Source: Stutzerimonas kirkiae (lineage in GTDB: Bacteria > Pseudomonadota > Gammaproteobacteria > Pseudomonadales > Pseudomonadaceae). From it: a stretch of DNA of 64,000 nucleotides. A model generated the notes under the pieces. That model was not told where the DNA came from. It saw nothing but the letters and a program-made list of their open reading frames with translations, and ran no database searches. This document shows, piece by piece, positions 17,307 to 28,145 of this stretch; the first letter of the stretch is position 1; each line of letters starts with the position of its first letter. The stretch covers positions 1 to 64,000 of the forward strand of contig NZ_QJUO01000002.1 in assembly GCF_004327335.1 (NCBI RefSeq). Reading direction: 5' to 3'. The translations under genes and the position numbers were made by a program.

Positions 17307-18593
17307 ATGAAACTGATGAAATGGAGCGTCATGGCGCTCGCCGTCGCAGCAGGTACCTCGCAAATCGCAATCGCCGGTCAACAATCCGAAGCCCAGGGCT
17401 TCGTCGAAGGCGCGAAAGCCGACCTGCTGTTGCGCAACGCCTACTTCCTTCGTGACCATGGCGACAGGGTCAAGGATCAGTCCCGCTGGGGCCAGGGCTT
17501 CATCGCCACCTTCGAATCCGGCTTCACCCAGGGCACCGTCGGTGTCGGCGTGGATGCCTACGGCCTGCTCGGCGTCAAGCTCGATACCGGCAAGAGCCGC
17601 AATGACGGCGGCATCGGCTTCTTCGCCACCGACAGCGACGGCGATGCACAGAAAGACGTTTCCGAAGCCGGCGCAGCCATCAAGTTCCGTGTATCCAGCA
17701 GCGTACTGAAATACGGCAACCAGTTGCCATCGCTGCCGGTACTGTCCCACGACACCACCCGCCTGCTGCCGCAGACCTTCACCGGTACCCTGCTGACCAG
17801 CAACGAGATCGACGGCCTGGAAGTCAACGCAGGTCGCTTCACCTCGCAGAACGACAAGAACACCGCAGGCTGGGACAGCAGCAACAGCCTGAAGTCCATC
17901 GACGTGATCGGCGGTAGCTACGCCTTCAACGACAACCTGAGCGCGGCGCTGTACTACTCCGACATCGAGGATGTCGCCGAGAAGAAATACGCCAACCTGG
18001 CCTATGTCCTGCCGCTGGCCGACCAGCAATCCCTGGGCTTCGACTTCAATATCTACAAGACCGACTACAAAAAAGGCTTCGTAGAGTCTTATACCACCGA
18101 CGTCGACAACGGCATCCCGGGCGTTCGCGAAAGTCGTAGCAATACTATCTGGAGTCTGGCTGCCAAGTACTCGGTAGGCGCCCATGCATTCATCCTCGCC
18201 CACCAGCGTAATACCGGCGACGAAGGCTACAAGTACGACATCGGCGACGGCGGCAATGCCATCTACCTGGCCAACTCCTTCCTGTCCGACTTCAACTCCA
18301 AGGACGAGCGCTCCTGGCAGGCCAGCTACGAGCTGGACTTCTCCGGCTACGGCGTACCCGGCCTGTTCTGGAAATCCGCCTATATCCGCGGCAGCAACAT
18401 CGACCGCGGCGCAGACCGGAGCGCGGGCAGCGAGCGCGAGTTCTTCAACCAGGTTTCCTACGTTATCCAGGACGGCCCGGCCAAGGACCTGTCCTTCAAG
18501 GTCCGCAACTCGATCCTGAAAACCAGCAATGGCTACTGGAACGATATGAACGAAGTCCGCGTATTCGTCGAATACCCGCTGAGCATCCTGTAA
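17307..18593 (+). CDS. oprD: OprD-family outer-membrane porin
   Basis: 428 residues: a signal peptide of about 23 residues (ending AIA before GQQ), then an 18-strand beta-barrel of the OprD family. The mature start carries AQGFVEGAKADLLLRNAYFL, the C-terminus ends VFVEYPLSIL, and loops rich in Asp and Ser alternate with amphipathic strands. OprD family members pass basic amino acids, small peptides or aromatic acids, and OprD itself passes carbapenems. The neighbourhood (slyX and HIT upstream, proS downstream) is the same as that of oprD in P. aeruginosa, which supports orthology; substrate choice still needs testing. GGAGC precedes the start. Confidence 0.92.
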   Translation: MKLMKWSVMALAVAAGTSQIAIAGQQSEAQGFVEGAKADLLLRNAYFLRDHGDRVKDQSRWGQGFIATFESGFTQGTVGVGVDAYGLLGVKLDTGKSRNDGGIGFFATDSDGDAQKDVSEAGAAIKFRVSSSVLKYGNQLPSLPVLSHDTTRLLPQTFTGTLLTSNEIDGLEVNAGRFTSQNDKNTAGWDSSNSLKSIDVIGGSYAFNDNLSAALYYSDIEDVAEKKYANLAYVLPLADQQSLGFDFNIYKTDYKKGFVESYTTDVDNGIPGVRESRSNTIWSLAAKYSVGAHAFILAHQRNTGDEGYKYDIGDGGNAIYLANSFLSDFNSKDERSWQASYELDFSGYGVPGLFWKSAYIRGSNIDRGADRSAGSEREFFNQVSYVIQDGPAKDLSFKVRNSILKTSNGYWNDMNEVRVFVEYPLSIL

Positions 18594-18620
18594 CCCGGGA
18601 CGCCTGATCGTTCGTAACGA

Positions 18621-18648
18621 GCAAAACCCGGCATCCGCCGGGTTTTGC
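18621..18648 (+). terminator. Intrinsic terminator after oprD
   Basis: GCAAAACCCGGC, loop ATCC, GCCGGGTTTTGC, a perfect hairpin starting 28 bases after the porin stop, with A-rich and T-rich sides that would work in either direction. Confidence 0.9.
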
Positions 18649-18758
18649 CCTTTCAGGGCGGGCGCTTTCCCCGTATCGCCTCCTGTACGCACCCCGAGCG
18701 GGGCCGTACAATGCCGTCCATTCCCATCCGCCTTCCTGCAAGGACATCCCGGACAGCC

Positions 18759-20474
18759 ATGCGTACCAGCCAGTTCCTGCTCTCGACCCTGAAAGAAACG
18801 CCCTCCGACGCCGTCGTCATCAGCCACCAGTTGATGCTGCGCGCCGGGATGATCCGTAAACTGGCGTCGGGGCTCTATACCTGGATGCCGATGGGCCTGC
18901 GCGCCCTGCGCAAGGCCGAAGCCATCGTGCGCGACGAGATGAACAAGGCCGGCGCCCTGGAAGTGCTGATGCCCGCCATCCAGCCCGCCGAACTGTGGCA
19001 GGAATCCGGCCGCTGGGAACAATATGGCCCGGAACTGCTGCGCGTGAAGGACCGCCATGACCGCGAGTTCTGCGTCGGCCCGACCCACGAGGAAGTCATC
19101 ACCGATCTGGCGCGCAACGAACTGAGCAGCTACAAGCAGTTGCCGATCAATTTCTTCCAGATCCAGACCAAGTTCCGCGACGAGATCCGCCCACGCTTCG
19201 GCCTGATGCGCGGCCGCGAGTTCCTGATGAAGGATGCCTACTCCTTCCACCTGGACCAGGAATCCCTGCAACAGACCTACGACCGCATGCACCAGGCCTA
19301 CTGCAACGTGTTCACCCGCCTGGGGCTGAACTTCCGTCCGGTGCAGGCCGATACCGGTTCCATCGGCGGTACCGGCTCCCATGAATTCCACGTCCTGGCC
19401 GACTCCGGCGAGGACGATATCGCCTTCAGCGACAGCTCCGACTACGCCGCCAACATCGAAAAGGCCGAAGCCATCCCGCGTGAAAGCGAACGTGGCGCGG
19501 CCAGCGAAACGCTGCGCCTGGTCGATACGCCGAATACCAAGACCATCGCCGCGCTGGTCGAGCAGTTCGGCCTGCCGATCGAGAAGACCATCAAGACCCT
19601 GGTCGTGCATGGCGTCGAGCAAGGCCAACTGGTTGCCCTGGTGATTCGCGGCGACCACGAACTGAACGAAATCAAAGCCGCCAACCTGGAGCAGGTCGCC
19701 AGCCCGCTGGTATTCGCCAGCGAAGCCGAGATACGCGCCGCCATCGGTGCCGGCCCTGGCTCCCTCGGCCCGCTGAACCTGCCGATCCCGGTCATCATCG
19801 ACCGTTCGGTCGCCCTGATCAGCGACTTCGGCGCCGGCGCCAATATCGAGGACAAGCACTATTTCGGCGTCAACTGGGAGCGTGACCTGCCGCTGCCACA
19901 GGTCGCCGACCTGCGCAACGTGGTGGAAGGCGACCCGAGCCCGGATGGCCAGGGCAAGCTGGTGATCAAGCGCGGCATCGAGGTCGGGCATATCTTCCAG
20001 CTCGGCACCAAGTACAGCGAAGCCATGAACTGCACCGTCATGGGCGAGAATGGCAAACCGGCCACGCTGACCATGGGCTGCTACGGTATCGGCGTATCCC
20101 GTGTGGTCGCGGCGGCCATCGAGCAGAGTCACGACGCGCGCGGCATTATCTGGCCGGATGCCCTGGCGCCCTTCCAGATCGCCCTGGTGCCGATGAAGTA
20201 CGACAGCGAAGTGGTACGCGAAGCCACCGACAGGCTCTATGCCGAGCTTGCCGGCGCAGGTTACGAAGTCCTGCTCGATGACCGTGACAAAAAGACCAGT
20301 CCGGGCGTCAAATTCGCCGACATGGAACTGATCGGCATACCGCATCGCATCGTCGTCAGCGAGCGTGGCCTGGCTGAAGGTGCCCTCGAGTACAAGCACC
20401 GCCGCGATGAACAACCCCAGAGCATTGCACTGGCCGATATCCTGTCCTTTATTCAATCGCGAGTTCAACGCTGA
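18759..20474 (+). CDS. proS: Prolyl-tRNA synthetase
   Basis: 571 residues, the bacterial-type ProRS that charges tRNA-Pro. The class II catalytic core shows motif 1 around [16 protein letters not shown], motif 2 [20 protein letters not shown] and motif 3 GCYGIGVSR. Between motifs 2 and 3 lies the INS editing domain (about 225-405), which clears Ala-tRNA-Pro. The start at 18759 gives the conserved [18 protein letters not shown]; the frame is open from 18645 without family similarity. An AGGACA motif precedes the start. Length and order are normal. It follows oprD and precedes a lipoprotein gene by 9 bases. Confidence 0.97.
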   Translation: MRTSQFLLSTLKETPSDAVVISHQLMLRAGMIRKLASGLYTWMPMGLRALRKAEAIVRDEMNKAGALEVLMPAIQPAELWQESGRWEQYGPELLRVKDRHDREFCVGPTHEEVITDLARNELSSYKQLPINFFQIQTKFRDEIRPRFGLMRGREFLMKDAYSFHLDQESLQQTYDRMHQAYCNVFTRLGLNFRPVQADTGSIGGTGSHEFHVLADSGEDDIAFSDSSDYAANIEKAEAIPRESERGAASETLRLVDTPNTKTIAALVEQFGLPIEKTIKTLVVHGVEQGQLVALVIRGDHELNEIKAANLEQVASPLVFASEAEIRAAIGAGPGSLGPLNLPIPVIIDRSVALISDFGAGANIEDKHYFGVNWERDLPLPQVADLRNVVEGDPSPDGQGKLVIKRGIEVGHIFQLGTKYSEAMNCTVMGENGKPATLTMGCYGIGVSRVVAAAIEQSHDARGIIWPDALAPFQIALVPMKYDSEVVREATDRLYAELAGAGYEVLLDDRDKKTSPGVKFADMELIGIPHRIVVSERGLAEGALEYKHRRDEQPQSIALADILSFIQSRVQR

Positions 20475-20483
20475 CAGGAAATC

Positions 20484-21377
20484 ATGCCTACCCGACGTTC
20501 CATTGCATCACTCTGCGTGGCGCTGGCCCTGGCCGGTTGCGCCAACCAGTTGCCACAGCGCAGCGAGCTAGAAGCCCGCGCCGAACGGACGCTGGTCGAT
20601 CACAACCTGCGCATCGAGGTCGGCGAACCGGTGCTGCAGTTGCCGCAGCGGCGTATCCGTATCCAGGACCAGAAGACCTTCGAGGTCACCGACTTCGAGG
20701 TCACGCGCCGCTATGACCGCTACACACCCTACCAGGCCTGGCGCGAACTCTACGAAATCCCGCTGGGCGCGGTCGCGGTGGTGGCGGGTGTCGGCGCCAA
20801 CATCCTCAACGTGCTCCTGCTCGGCAGCCTGCCGGAAAGCGTCACCCGCGGCTGGATCGACTATGGCTTCGCCGGGCTCAATCCATTCATGAACGTGGAG
20901 TCCAACGGTCGCTCGCAGCAGAACCTGGCCAGCCTGGAAGAACAACGCCGCGCCGCACGGCTGGAATACTCCAGCCTGCCCTGGGCGGAACGCCCGGTGG
21001 CCGTGAGGGCCGCCTCGCAGCACCACGAACTGCTCACCGACCGCAACGGCATCCTGCACCTGAACCTGCTGGACGAAGACCTCGGCAAGGCCGACCGGCT
21101 GCACCTGAGCGTCGAGGACCCCCAGGATCACGTCAGGGCCGACGAAGTGCTGCTCGTCAGCCGCGACCTGCAGCAGACACTGCATGAAGCCCACGAGCTG
21201 ATCTTCGGCGACCTGGAAAGCGACGATGTCGGCCAGTGGGTACAGCGTGTCGAGCGTCTGGAACAACTCGGCCTCGAAGAGGAAGCCAGCGAACTGGAAC
21301 TGAGCCTGATCGAACTGACCCGCGACGACCCGGAATTGCAGCGGGAACTCCTCGACCGCCTGCAACAGGCGCGCTGA
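20484..21377 (+). CDS. Predicted lipoprotein, function unknown
   Basis: 297 residues with a clear lipobox LAGC (16-19, lipidated Cys19), so it is exported and lipid-anchored. After the lipobox comes ANQLP; there is no Asp at +2, which suggests outer-membrane sorting. A short hydrophobic stretch (IPLGAVAVVAGVGANILNVL, about 92-111) lies in the middle. The C-terminal third is highly acidic and helical, with Leu-Glu-rich repeats that may form a coiled coil. It lies 9 bases after proS, as in P. aeruginosa, and is likely cotranscribed. No known domain is recognised. Confidence 0.85.
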   Translation: MPTRRSIASLCVALALAGCANQLPQRSELEARAERTLVDHNLRIEVGEPVLQLPQRRIRIQDQKTFEVTDFEVTRRYDRYTPYQAWRELYEIPLGAVAVVAGVGANILNVLLLGSLPESVTRGWIDYGFAGLNPFMNVESNGRSQQNLASLEEQRRAARLEYSSLPWAERPVAVRAASQHHELLTDRNGILHLNLLDEDLGKADRLHLSVEDPQDHVRADEVLLVSRDLQQTLHEAHELIFGDLESDDVGQWVQRVERLEQLGLEEEASELELSLIELTRDDPELQRELLDRLQQAR

Positions 21378-21452
21378 GGCGACAAGCGGCAAAGCATGAC
21401 AGGTGCTCACTCCATGGATAACGGGGAGGCCACTCGCCTGCTCTGCTTGCCG

Positions 21453-21905
21453 CTATCGCTCCTCCCGCCAGATACCCAGGATGCCGTCGCGGGTCTGCTC
21501 ACCGACCAGCGTCCTGCGCAACGCCCCCTTGTCGTCGATCAGGTAGCTCACCGGCAGTACCTCGCTGCGTGGCAGTTGCAGACGTTCTGAAGGGTCATCG
21601 CCCAGTACGGTGAACTCGATCCCCAGCACCTGCGCCGCGGCGCTCAGTTCATCGCCTTGCAAACCATCGAAATTCACCCCGAGCACCTGCAACCCGGTAT
21701 CGGCGGCGGCCAGCTCATTCAGCTCGGGGATCTCGGTCCGGCACGGGCCGCACCACTCGGCCCAGTAGTTGACCAGCAACCAGCGCCCTTCCAGTTCCGA
21801 CGACTCGACCGTGCGGCCATGCTGGTCAGGCCCCCAGTCCGCGCCACAGGCACTCAACAGCAGTGCGGCGCCAAACCACAGCCCCTTGAAAGCATTTCCA
21901 GACAT
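21453..21905 (-). CDS. TlpA-like thioredoxin-fold lipoprotein
   Basis: 150 residues with lipobox LSAC (17-20) and a thioredoxin-fold domain carrying the WCGPC active site (51-55), inside NYWAEWCGPCRTEIPELNEL. The cis-proline loop is seen as VLPVSYLID. TlpA/ResA-like proteins act as periplasmic thiol reductases or oxidases; the partner is unknown here. The start at 21905 follows GGGAGAAG and gives the lipobox at the right distance. It is convergent with the preceding lipoprotein gene. The acylphosphatase gene that sits between these two in P. aeruginosa is absent here. Confidence 0.9.
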   Translation of the reverse strand: MSGNAFKGLWFGAALLLSACGADWGPDQHGRTVESSELEGRWLLVNYWAEWCGPCRTEIPELNELAAADTGLQVLGVNFDGLQGDELSAAAQVLGIEFTVLGDDPSERLQLPRSEVLPVSYLIDDKGALRRTLVGEQTRDGILGIWREER

Positions 21906-21973
21906 CGACTTCTCCCGTGCCCCGTTCCAATGAAACAAGAACTATCCCGTTGCTTGAAAGCTGTCTCTCGCAG

Positions 21974-22043
21974 CGTAGGAGCGGGCCTCGGACATAAAGC
22001 GCCGGTGCCCAGCGGCACCCCATTGGCGGGCGCCCCTCCTACG
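21974..22043. repeat. REP-like inverted repeat
   Basis: CGTAGGAGCGGGC on the left and GCGCCCCTCCTACG on the right form an imperfect palindrome with an inner CGGTGCCCAGCGGCACC hairpin. This pattern resembles the common Pseudomonas REP motif GTAGGAGCGGGC. It lies upstream of the TlpA-like gene. Confidence 0.65.
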
Positions 22044-22089
22044 GGCTTTCGGCCCTTGTCCATGATCCACCCGACACCTGCATGCCGGG

Positions 22090-22242
22090 CGATCGCGCGA
22101 TGCCGTTATTCACTGGCAAGGGGCTTCGATAAAGCGCCGGAGGCTGGAAAGCCGGACGAAAAACAGCGATTGCCACGCTCTTTCATCCGGCCTCAAGCCT
22201 TCCAGCGCTGTTTTCGGCTGTTTGCCGTGCATCGCGCGATCG
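22090..22242. repeat. Palindromic element family 2, best-preserved copy
   Basis: Perfect 13-base terminal inverted repeats CGATCGCGCGATG (22090-22102) and CATCGCGCGATCG (22230-22242) bound a 153-base element. Inside, GGCTGGAAAGCCGGACGAAA pairs with TTTCATCCGGCCTCAAGCCT and on to TCCAGC. Four other copies in the window share the core. It separates the TlpA-like gene from arsC; the two genes that lie at this point in P. aeruginosa are missing. Confidence 0.8.
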
Positions 22243-22324
22243 TCCTGCCACCTGCATGGCATGTCATTCAGGCAGCGGCGCATAACGGCTAGAATACCCG
22301 CAGAACTGGCCAGAAGTGGACGAT

Positions 22325-23683
<1,359 letters not shown>

Positions 23684-23750
23684 AGCCTGGCGGGACCACG
23701 CAAAACGGCCAGCCTTTTCCGCGCTCAAACCATAGAAAATTGCGCCATAT

Positions 23751-23779
23751 GGAATTTATTGGTCAAAAATACCAATTTT
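23751..23779 (+). promoter_or_regulatory. AT-rich dyad upstream of leuA
   Basis: ATTGGT, CAAAAAT, ACCAAT form a perfect 6-base inverted repeat, extended by GAA..TTC on the outside, 115 bases before the leuA start. It stands out in a GC-rich region and could be an operator. No leader peptide rich in Leu codons was found here. Confidence 0.4.
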
Positions 23780-23893
23780 CAAACAGCTATTGCCATGCAT
23801 ATCCGCAAGGCACTAGATTCCGACCATAAATTCTTCACACACCCTCTACCACGACCTTGCCCGCTACGGCACAAGGCCGCCAGGAAATCGACG

Positions 23894-25561
23894 ATGAGCA
23901 TGCTCAAAGACCCTTCGAAGAAATATCGCCCCTTCACCCGGATCAGCATCCCCGACCGCACCTGGCCGGACCAGGTGATCGACCACGCGCCGATCTGGCT
24001 CAGCACCGACCTGCGCGACGGCAACCAATCCTTGATCGAACCGATGGATGCCGAGAAGAAGATGCGCTTCTTCAAGACCCTGGTGCAGGTCGGCCTGAAG
24101 GAAATCGAAGTCGGCTTCCCCTCCGCTTCGCAGACCGACTTCGACTTCGTGCGCGAACTGATCGAAGGCGGCCATATCCCCGACGATGTCACCATCCAGG
24201 TGCTGACCCAGGCCCGTGACGATCTTATCGAACGGACCTTCGAATCGCTCAAGGGCGCCAGGCAGGCCATCGTCCACTACTACAACGCCTGTGCGCCGAG
24301 CTTCCGCAAGATCGTCTTCAACCAGGACCAGGCCGGTGTCAAGGCCATCGCCGTGGCCGCCGGCAAGACCATCAGGCGCCTGGCCGAAGCCGCGCCGGAA
24401 ACCCGCTGGAGCTTCGAGTACTCGCCGGAGGTGTTCAGCTCCACCGAGACCGATTTCGCCGTCGAGGTGTGCAACGCGGTGATCGACGTGTTCCAGCCGA
24501 CCCCGGAACGCAAACTGATCCTCAACCTGCCCGCCACCATCGAGTGCGCCACGCCGAACAACTACGCCGACCAGATCGAGTGGTTCGGCCGCCATATCGA
24601 TCGCCGCGACAGCGTACTGCTCAGCGTGCATACCCATAATGACCGGGGCACCGGCGTCGCCGCCTCGGAACTGGCGCTGATGGCCGGCGCCGACCGCGTC
24701 GAAGGCTGCCTGTTCGGCAATGGCGAGCGCACCGGCAACGTCTGCCTGGTGACCCTGGCGCTGAACCTCTACACCCAGGGCGTGGACCCGCAACTGGACT
24801 TCTCCGATATCGACGCCGTGCGCAAGGTAGTCGAGGAATGCAACCAGTTGCCGGTGCACCCGCGCCACCCCTATGTCGGTGACCTGGTGCATACCGCCTT
24901 CTCCGGCTCGCACCAGGACGCCATCCGCAAGGGCTTCGCCCGCCAGCAGGCGGACGCATTGTGGGAAGTGCCCTACCTGCCGATCGACCCGGCCGACATC
25001 GGTCGCGACTACGAGGCGGTGATCCGCGTCAACAGCCAGTCCGGCAAGGGCGGTATCACCTTCCTGCTGGAACAGGAGTACGGCATCAACCTGCCGCGTC
25101 GCCTGCAGATCGAGTTCAGCCAGGTGGTGCAGAAGGAAACCGATCGCCTTGGCCTGGAGATGAGCGCCGCGCAGATCCACGCCCTGCTCGACAGCGAATA
25201 CCTGCAGGCTAGCGCGCCCTATGCGCTCAAGAGCCACCGCCTGCAGGAGGAGAACGGCACCAGTGCGGTCGATGTCGAAGTCATCGGCCAGGGTGAGAGC
25301 CAACGCTGGAGCGGTATCGGCAAAGGCCCGCTGGAAGCGCTGGTGGCCGCCCTGCCGGTCAAGGTGGAGATCATGGATTACCATGAACACGCCATCGGCG
25401 CCGGCAGCAATGCCAAGGCCGCGGCCTATATCGAGATCCGTGCGGAAGGCGGTCGCCCGCTGTACGGCATCGGTATCGACGAGAACATCACCACCGCCAG
25501 CTTCCGCGCCCTGTTCAGCGCGCTCAACCGCACCCTGCGCGAGTCGGCGCAAGCCGCCTGA
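23894..25561 (+). CDS. leuA: 2-Isopropylmalate synthase
   Basis: 555 residues, first committed enzyme of leucine synthesis, joining acetyl-CoA and 2-oxoisovalerate. The catalytic TIM barrel begins with [16 protein letters not shown] and carries the metal-binding HTHNDRGTG; the second signature is [11 protein letters not shown]. The C-terminal LeuA dimer domain (about 425-555) provides leucine feedback control. It belongs to the longer proteobacterial/actinobacterial LeuA type (about 555 residues). The start at 23894 follows AGGAAATC; the open frame from 23759 adds 45 residues without family similarity. It stands alone, 210 bases after the DUF2069 gene. Confidence 0.96.
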   Translation: MSMLKDPSKKYRPFTRISIPDRTWPDQVIDHAPIWLSTDLRDGNQSLIEPMDAEKKMRFFKTLVQVGLKEIEVGFPSASQTDFDFVRELIEGGHIPDDVTIQVLTQARDDLIERTFESLKGARQAIVHYYNACAPSFRKIVFNQDQAGVKAIAVAAGKTIRRLAEAAPETRWSFEYSPEVFSSTETDFAVEVCNAVIDVFQPTPERKLILNLPATIECATPNNYADQIEWFGRHIDRRDSVLLSVHTHNDRGTGVAASELALMAGADRVEGCLFGNGERTGNVCLVTLALNLYTQGVDPQLDFSDIDAVRKVVEECNQLPVHPRHPYVGDLVHTAFSGSHQDAIRKGFARQQADALWEVPYLPIDPADIGRDYEAVIRVNSQSGKGGITFLLEQEYGINLPRRLQIEFSQVVQKETDRLGLEMSAAQIHALLDSEYLQASAPYALKSHRLQEENGTSAVDVEVIGQGESQRWSGIGKGPLEALVAALPVKVEIMDYHEHAIGAGSNAKAAAYIEIRAEGGRPLYGIGIDENITTASFRALFSALNRTLRESAQAA

Positions 25562-25579
25562 TCGCAGGCGGGGTCCCCC

Positions 25580-25599
25580 GGCCCCTGGCCGGAGGGGCC
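25580..25599 (+). terminator. Hairpin after leuA and nearby REP-like arms
   Basis: GGCCCCT, loop GGCCGG, AGGGGCC, a perfect 7-base stem 18 bases after the leuA stop, without a T-run. Just beyond, GCGGGC at 25616 and GCCCGC near 25639 form a second REP-like palindrome. The gap lies between convergent genes. Confidence 0.5.
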
Positions 25600-25714
25600 T
25601 CATCCCTCCGTCGGAGCGGGCTTGCCGGCGAAGCAACCGCCCGCCTCGCGCGCCCAGGGCCGCCACTACGCCCGGGCAAATCGTCCACTTCACGGTCGTA
25701 CCAATGGCCGTGGC

Positions 25715-26869
25715 TCAGTCCGCCTCCAGGCCAACCCGCAACACTTTTCCCTGCGCCTCGTCGGTCAGCAGATACAGATAACCGTCAGGCCCCTGGCGTA
25801 CATCGCGGATGCGCACCTTCAGCTCCTTGAGCAGGCGCTCCTCATGCACGATGCGATCGCCATCGAGTTGCAGGCGGATCAGCGAGCGGTCGGCCAGGGC
25901 GCCAACGAACAGGTTGTGCTGCCAGGGTTCGAAACGGCTCGCCTGGTAAAACGCCATGCCGCTGATCGCCGGCGATTTCTCCCAGACGTAGTGTGGCGGC
26001 TCGGTACCTTCGAGCGCTTTGCCCTCGGCCTCCGGAATCGGCAGGAAACTGTAGTTGATGCCGTGGGTCGCTTTCGGCCAGCCATAATTGCGCCCGGGCT
26101 GGGGAATATTGATCTCATCACCGCCACGCGGACCGTGCTCGTGGGTCCATAGCGCCCCACTCCAGGGGTTGATCGCCGCCCCCTGTTGATTGCGATGCCC
26201 ATAGGACCAGATTTCCTCCCGCGCCCCGTCCTTTCCGACGAAGGGATTGTCCGCCGGCACCTTGCCATCAGCCTGCAGCCGTACCAACTTGCCCTGTAGC
26301 TTGTCCAGATCCTGTGCCGTTGCCCGTTCGTTGTTTTCCCCCAGCGCGATGAACAGCAGGCCATCGGCATCGAAGACCAGGCGTGAGCCGAAGTGCAGCC
26401 CCGTGGACAGTTTCGGCGTTTGCCGGAAGATCACCTGAAAGTCCTCCAGAGCGCGCAGATCATCGCTCAGGCGACCACGGCCAACCGTCGTACCGGCCTT
26501 GCCATCGCGCCCCTGCTCGGAATAACTGAGATAGACCAAGCGATCCTGGGCGAAAGTGGCCGACAGTTGTACATCCAGCAAGCCGCCCTGCCCCCTGGCG
26601 AATACCTCGGGCAGGCCCCGCAGCGGTTCCGACACCCCGCCATCGCCCTGCAACAGCCGCAGGCGCCCCGGCCTCTCCGTCACCAGCAGCCGCGACTCGC
26701 CATCCACGGGTACGAAAGCCAGGCCCCAGGGATGCTCCAACCCCACCGACAGCTCCTCGACACTGATGCGCCCCTGCTCGCTGGCGTAATAACGGACCTC
26801 GCCCGTACTGGCCAGCCCAGCCGACGACAGGCCAAAACAGCACACAAAAGCCAATGATTGGCGCAGCAT
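25715..26869 (-). CDS. PQQ-dependent aldose/sugar dehydrogenase, periplasmic
   Basis: 384 residues: a signal peptide of about 20 residues (ending GLA before STG), then a soluble six-bladed beta-propeller of the GDH-B/YliI type. Typical segments are VGLEHPWGLAFVP (blade 1), GGLLDVQLS, STGLHFGSRLVFDADGLLFIALGE, SYGHRNQQGAA, THEHGPRGGDEIN with the Glu-His-Gly-Pro-Arg motif, and NYGWP. The family oxidises aldoses with PQQ as cofactor. The substrate is unknown. A pqqF homologue lies 20 kb away in this window. It is divergent from the next lipoprotein gene. Confidence 0.92.
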   Translation of the reverse strand: MLRQSLAFVCCFGLSSAGLASTGEVRYYASEQGRISVEELSVGLEHPWGLAFVPVDGESRLLVTERPGRLRLLQGDGGVSEPLRGLPEVFARGQGGLLDVQLSATFAQDRLVYLSYSEQGRDGKAGTTVGRGRLSDDLRALEDFQVIFRQTPKLSTGLHFGSRLVFDADGLLFIALGENNERATAQDLDKLQGKLVRLQADGKVPADNPFVGKDGAREEIWSYGHRNQQGAAINPWSGALWTHEHGPRGGDEINIPQPGRNYGWPKATHGINYSFLPIPEAEGKALEGTEPPHYVWEKSPAISGMAFYQASRFEPWQHNLFVGALADRSLIRLQLDGDRIVHEERLLKELKVRIRDVRQGPDGYLYLLTDEAQGKVLRVGLEAD

Positions 26870-27001
26870 GAATCACCTCCATGAGTCAATGGACCAGGCA
26901 ACGGTACCAGTCCATGTGTCTCAGACAACCCGGGGTTGTTGCCGTTTCCTTCGCGCCCGGCCAGCAGGCATACTGGCGCCACGACAATGGAGGGAACACC
27001 G

Positions 27002-27562
27002 ATGAAGAGAGCCTGTCTGGTGGTACTGCTGGCAACCCTTGGCGGATGTGCTTCGCAACCCTGCACCCTCGATGCAGGCGATGCATCCAGCCGGACCGAG
27101 CGGCTACTGTTCCAGAACGACCTGATGCAGGCGAAAATACTCGCCTCGCTGGGCGACGAGGAAGGCTACGAACTGGCCCAGGCCCTGCTCGAACGCAGTG
27201 CCCGACTAGACCAGCGCGGCGAGGTCGAGTTCTACCGCGCCATCCTGCTGATCCGCCAGGAGGCGTCGGCAGGCGATATCCTCGGCCTTCTGCAACAGGC
27301 CGCGGGCAAGGGCCACCCCCACGCGACGGCACTGCTCTACAAGATGCATGAACAGCCCTACCTGTTGGCCGAAGCCGACCCTGACCAGGCAGAACACTAC
27401 CGTCTGGCCTACAGCCAGTTGGACGTGGCGCGTAGCGGTTACCCCTCCTTCGAAAAGGCACTGGAGCTGGTCAGCCAACTGGTGGTACCGCCCCCCAGCC
27501 GCGACCCCAGCCTGGCGCCGCTATGCCTGCAGTATTGCCAGAACGGCATGCCGCAGCCCTGA
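27002..27562 (+). CDS. Small lipoprotein with helical repeats, function unknown
   Basis: 186 residues with lipobox LGGC (13-16). The rest is helical and has a Sel1/TPR-like rhythm: AQALLERSARLDQRGEVEFY, GDILGLLQQAAGKGHPHATA and DPDQAEHYRLAYSQLDVARS each look like helix pairs. Such repeats usually bind other proteins. The start at 27002 follows GGAGGGAACACC and gives a proper signal; the open frame from 26936 is not needed. The C-terminus has a Cys pair (CLQYCQNG) that could form a disulphide. It precedes another small secreted protein in the same direction. Confidence 0.82.
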   Translation: MKRACLVVLLATLGGCASQPCTLDAGDASSRTERLLFQNDLMQAKILASLGDEEGYELAQALLERSARLDQRGEVEFYRAILLIRQEASAGDILGLLQQAAGKGHPHATALLYKMHEQPYLLAEADPDQAEHYRLAYSQLDVARSGYPSFEKALELVSQLVVPPPSRDPSLAPLCLQYCQNGMPQP

Positions 27563-27721
27563 CCTCAGCATGTCTGCCCGCACGCACTCGTGGCGGGCAA
27601 CGGCCATACGTCTCCTGCGATGAACCAAAAGCGCCTCGTGGCAATCCACCGCAACAGGCGCCTTGCACAAGGCCATCGCCCTGACTCACCCGCCTGGGCT
27701 GGGTTCAATGGAGAAAACCGC

Positions 27722-28009
27722 ATGAGAATCTTCACCTGCACGCTGCTCGCCAGCCTTCTGGCCAGCCCACTGGCCCTTGCCTGTACAGTGGATGAGGCAA
27801 ACGAAAAAGCCGCGCACCTGGCCGAGCGAATCAGCCAGCTCACCCAATCCGATCCGCAACGCGCCAGTGAAATAAACGAAGAAATGCACAAGATGGACCT
27901 CGAGCGCAGTGGAGAACAACTGGGCGACGAGTGCCAGGCCTACGATATCCGCCTCAAACACCTGGAAAATGCCGAACGACGGGCCGATATTCCTTCCGTC
28001 GGCGAATGA
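27722..28009 (+). CDS. Small secreted helical protein, function unknown
   Basis: 95 residues: a signal peptide of about 20 residues (MRIFTCTLLASLLASPLALA) followed by CTVDEANEKAAHLAERISQL, a charged helix, and a second Cys in GDECQAYD. The two mature Cys residues may pair. GGAGAAAAC precedes the start. The frame is open back to 27590 without a plausible leader. No known family is recognised; similar small proteins occur next to the preceding lipoprotein in other pseudomonads, so the two may belong together (weak inference). Confidence 0.78.
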   Translation: MRIFTCTLLASLLASPLALACTVDEANEKAAHLAERISQLTQSDPQRASEINEEMHKMDLERSGEQLGDECQAYDIRLKHLENAERRADIPSVGE

Positions 28010-28145
28010 CACCAGCCCCTGGCAACCCATACGAGTACAATAGCGGCACTACGCCGGCCATCATCGGCAGAGGACTGCTATCGGCTCGCGAAGATCGTCA
28101 TGTCGAATACGCAGGGTCAGGATATCCAGTGTTCACCTCGACAGC

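Noticed and set aside
17250-20468. Very long minus-strand open frame (1072 codons) across oprD and proS
   Set aside because: It is the antisense shadow of two well-identified genes in GC-rich DNA; the translation is repetitive Val/Ala/Gly/Gln without domain features.
23759-23893. Leader peptide or N-terminal extension of leuA
   Set aside because: The 45 extra residues have few leucines, no family similarity, and there is no clear attenuator hairpin with a T-run before leuA.
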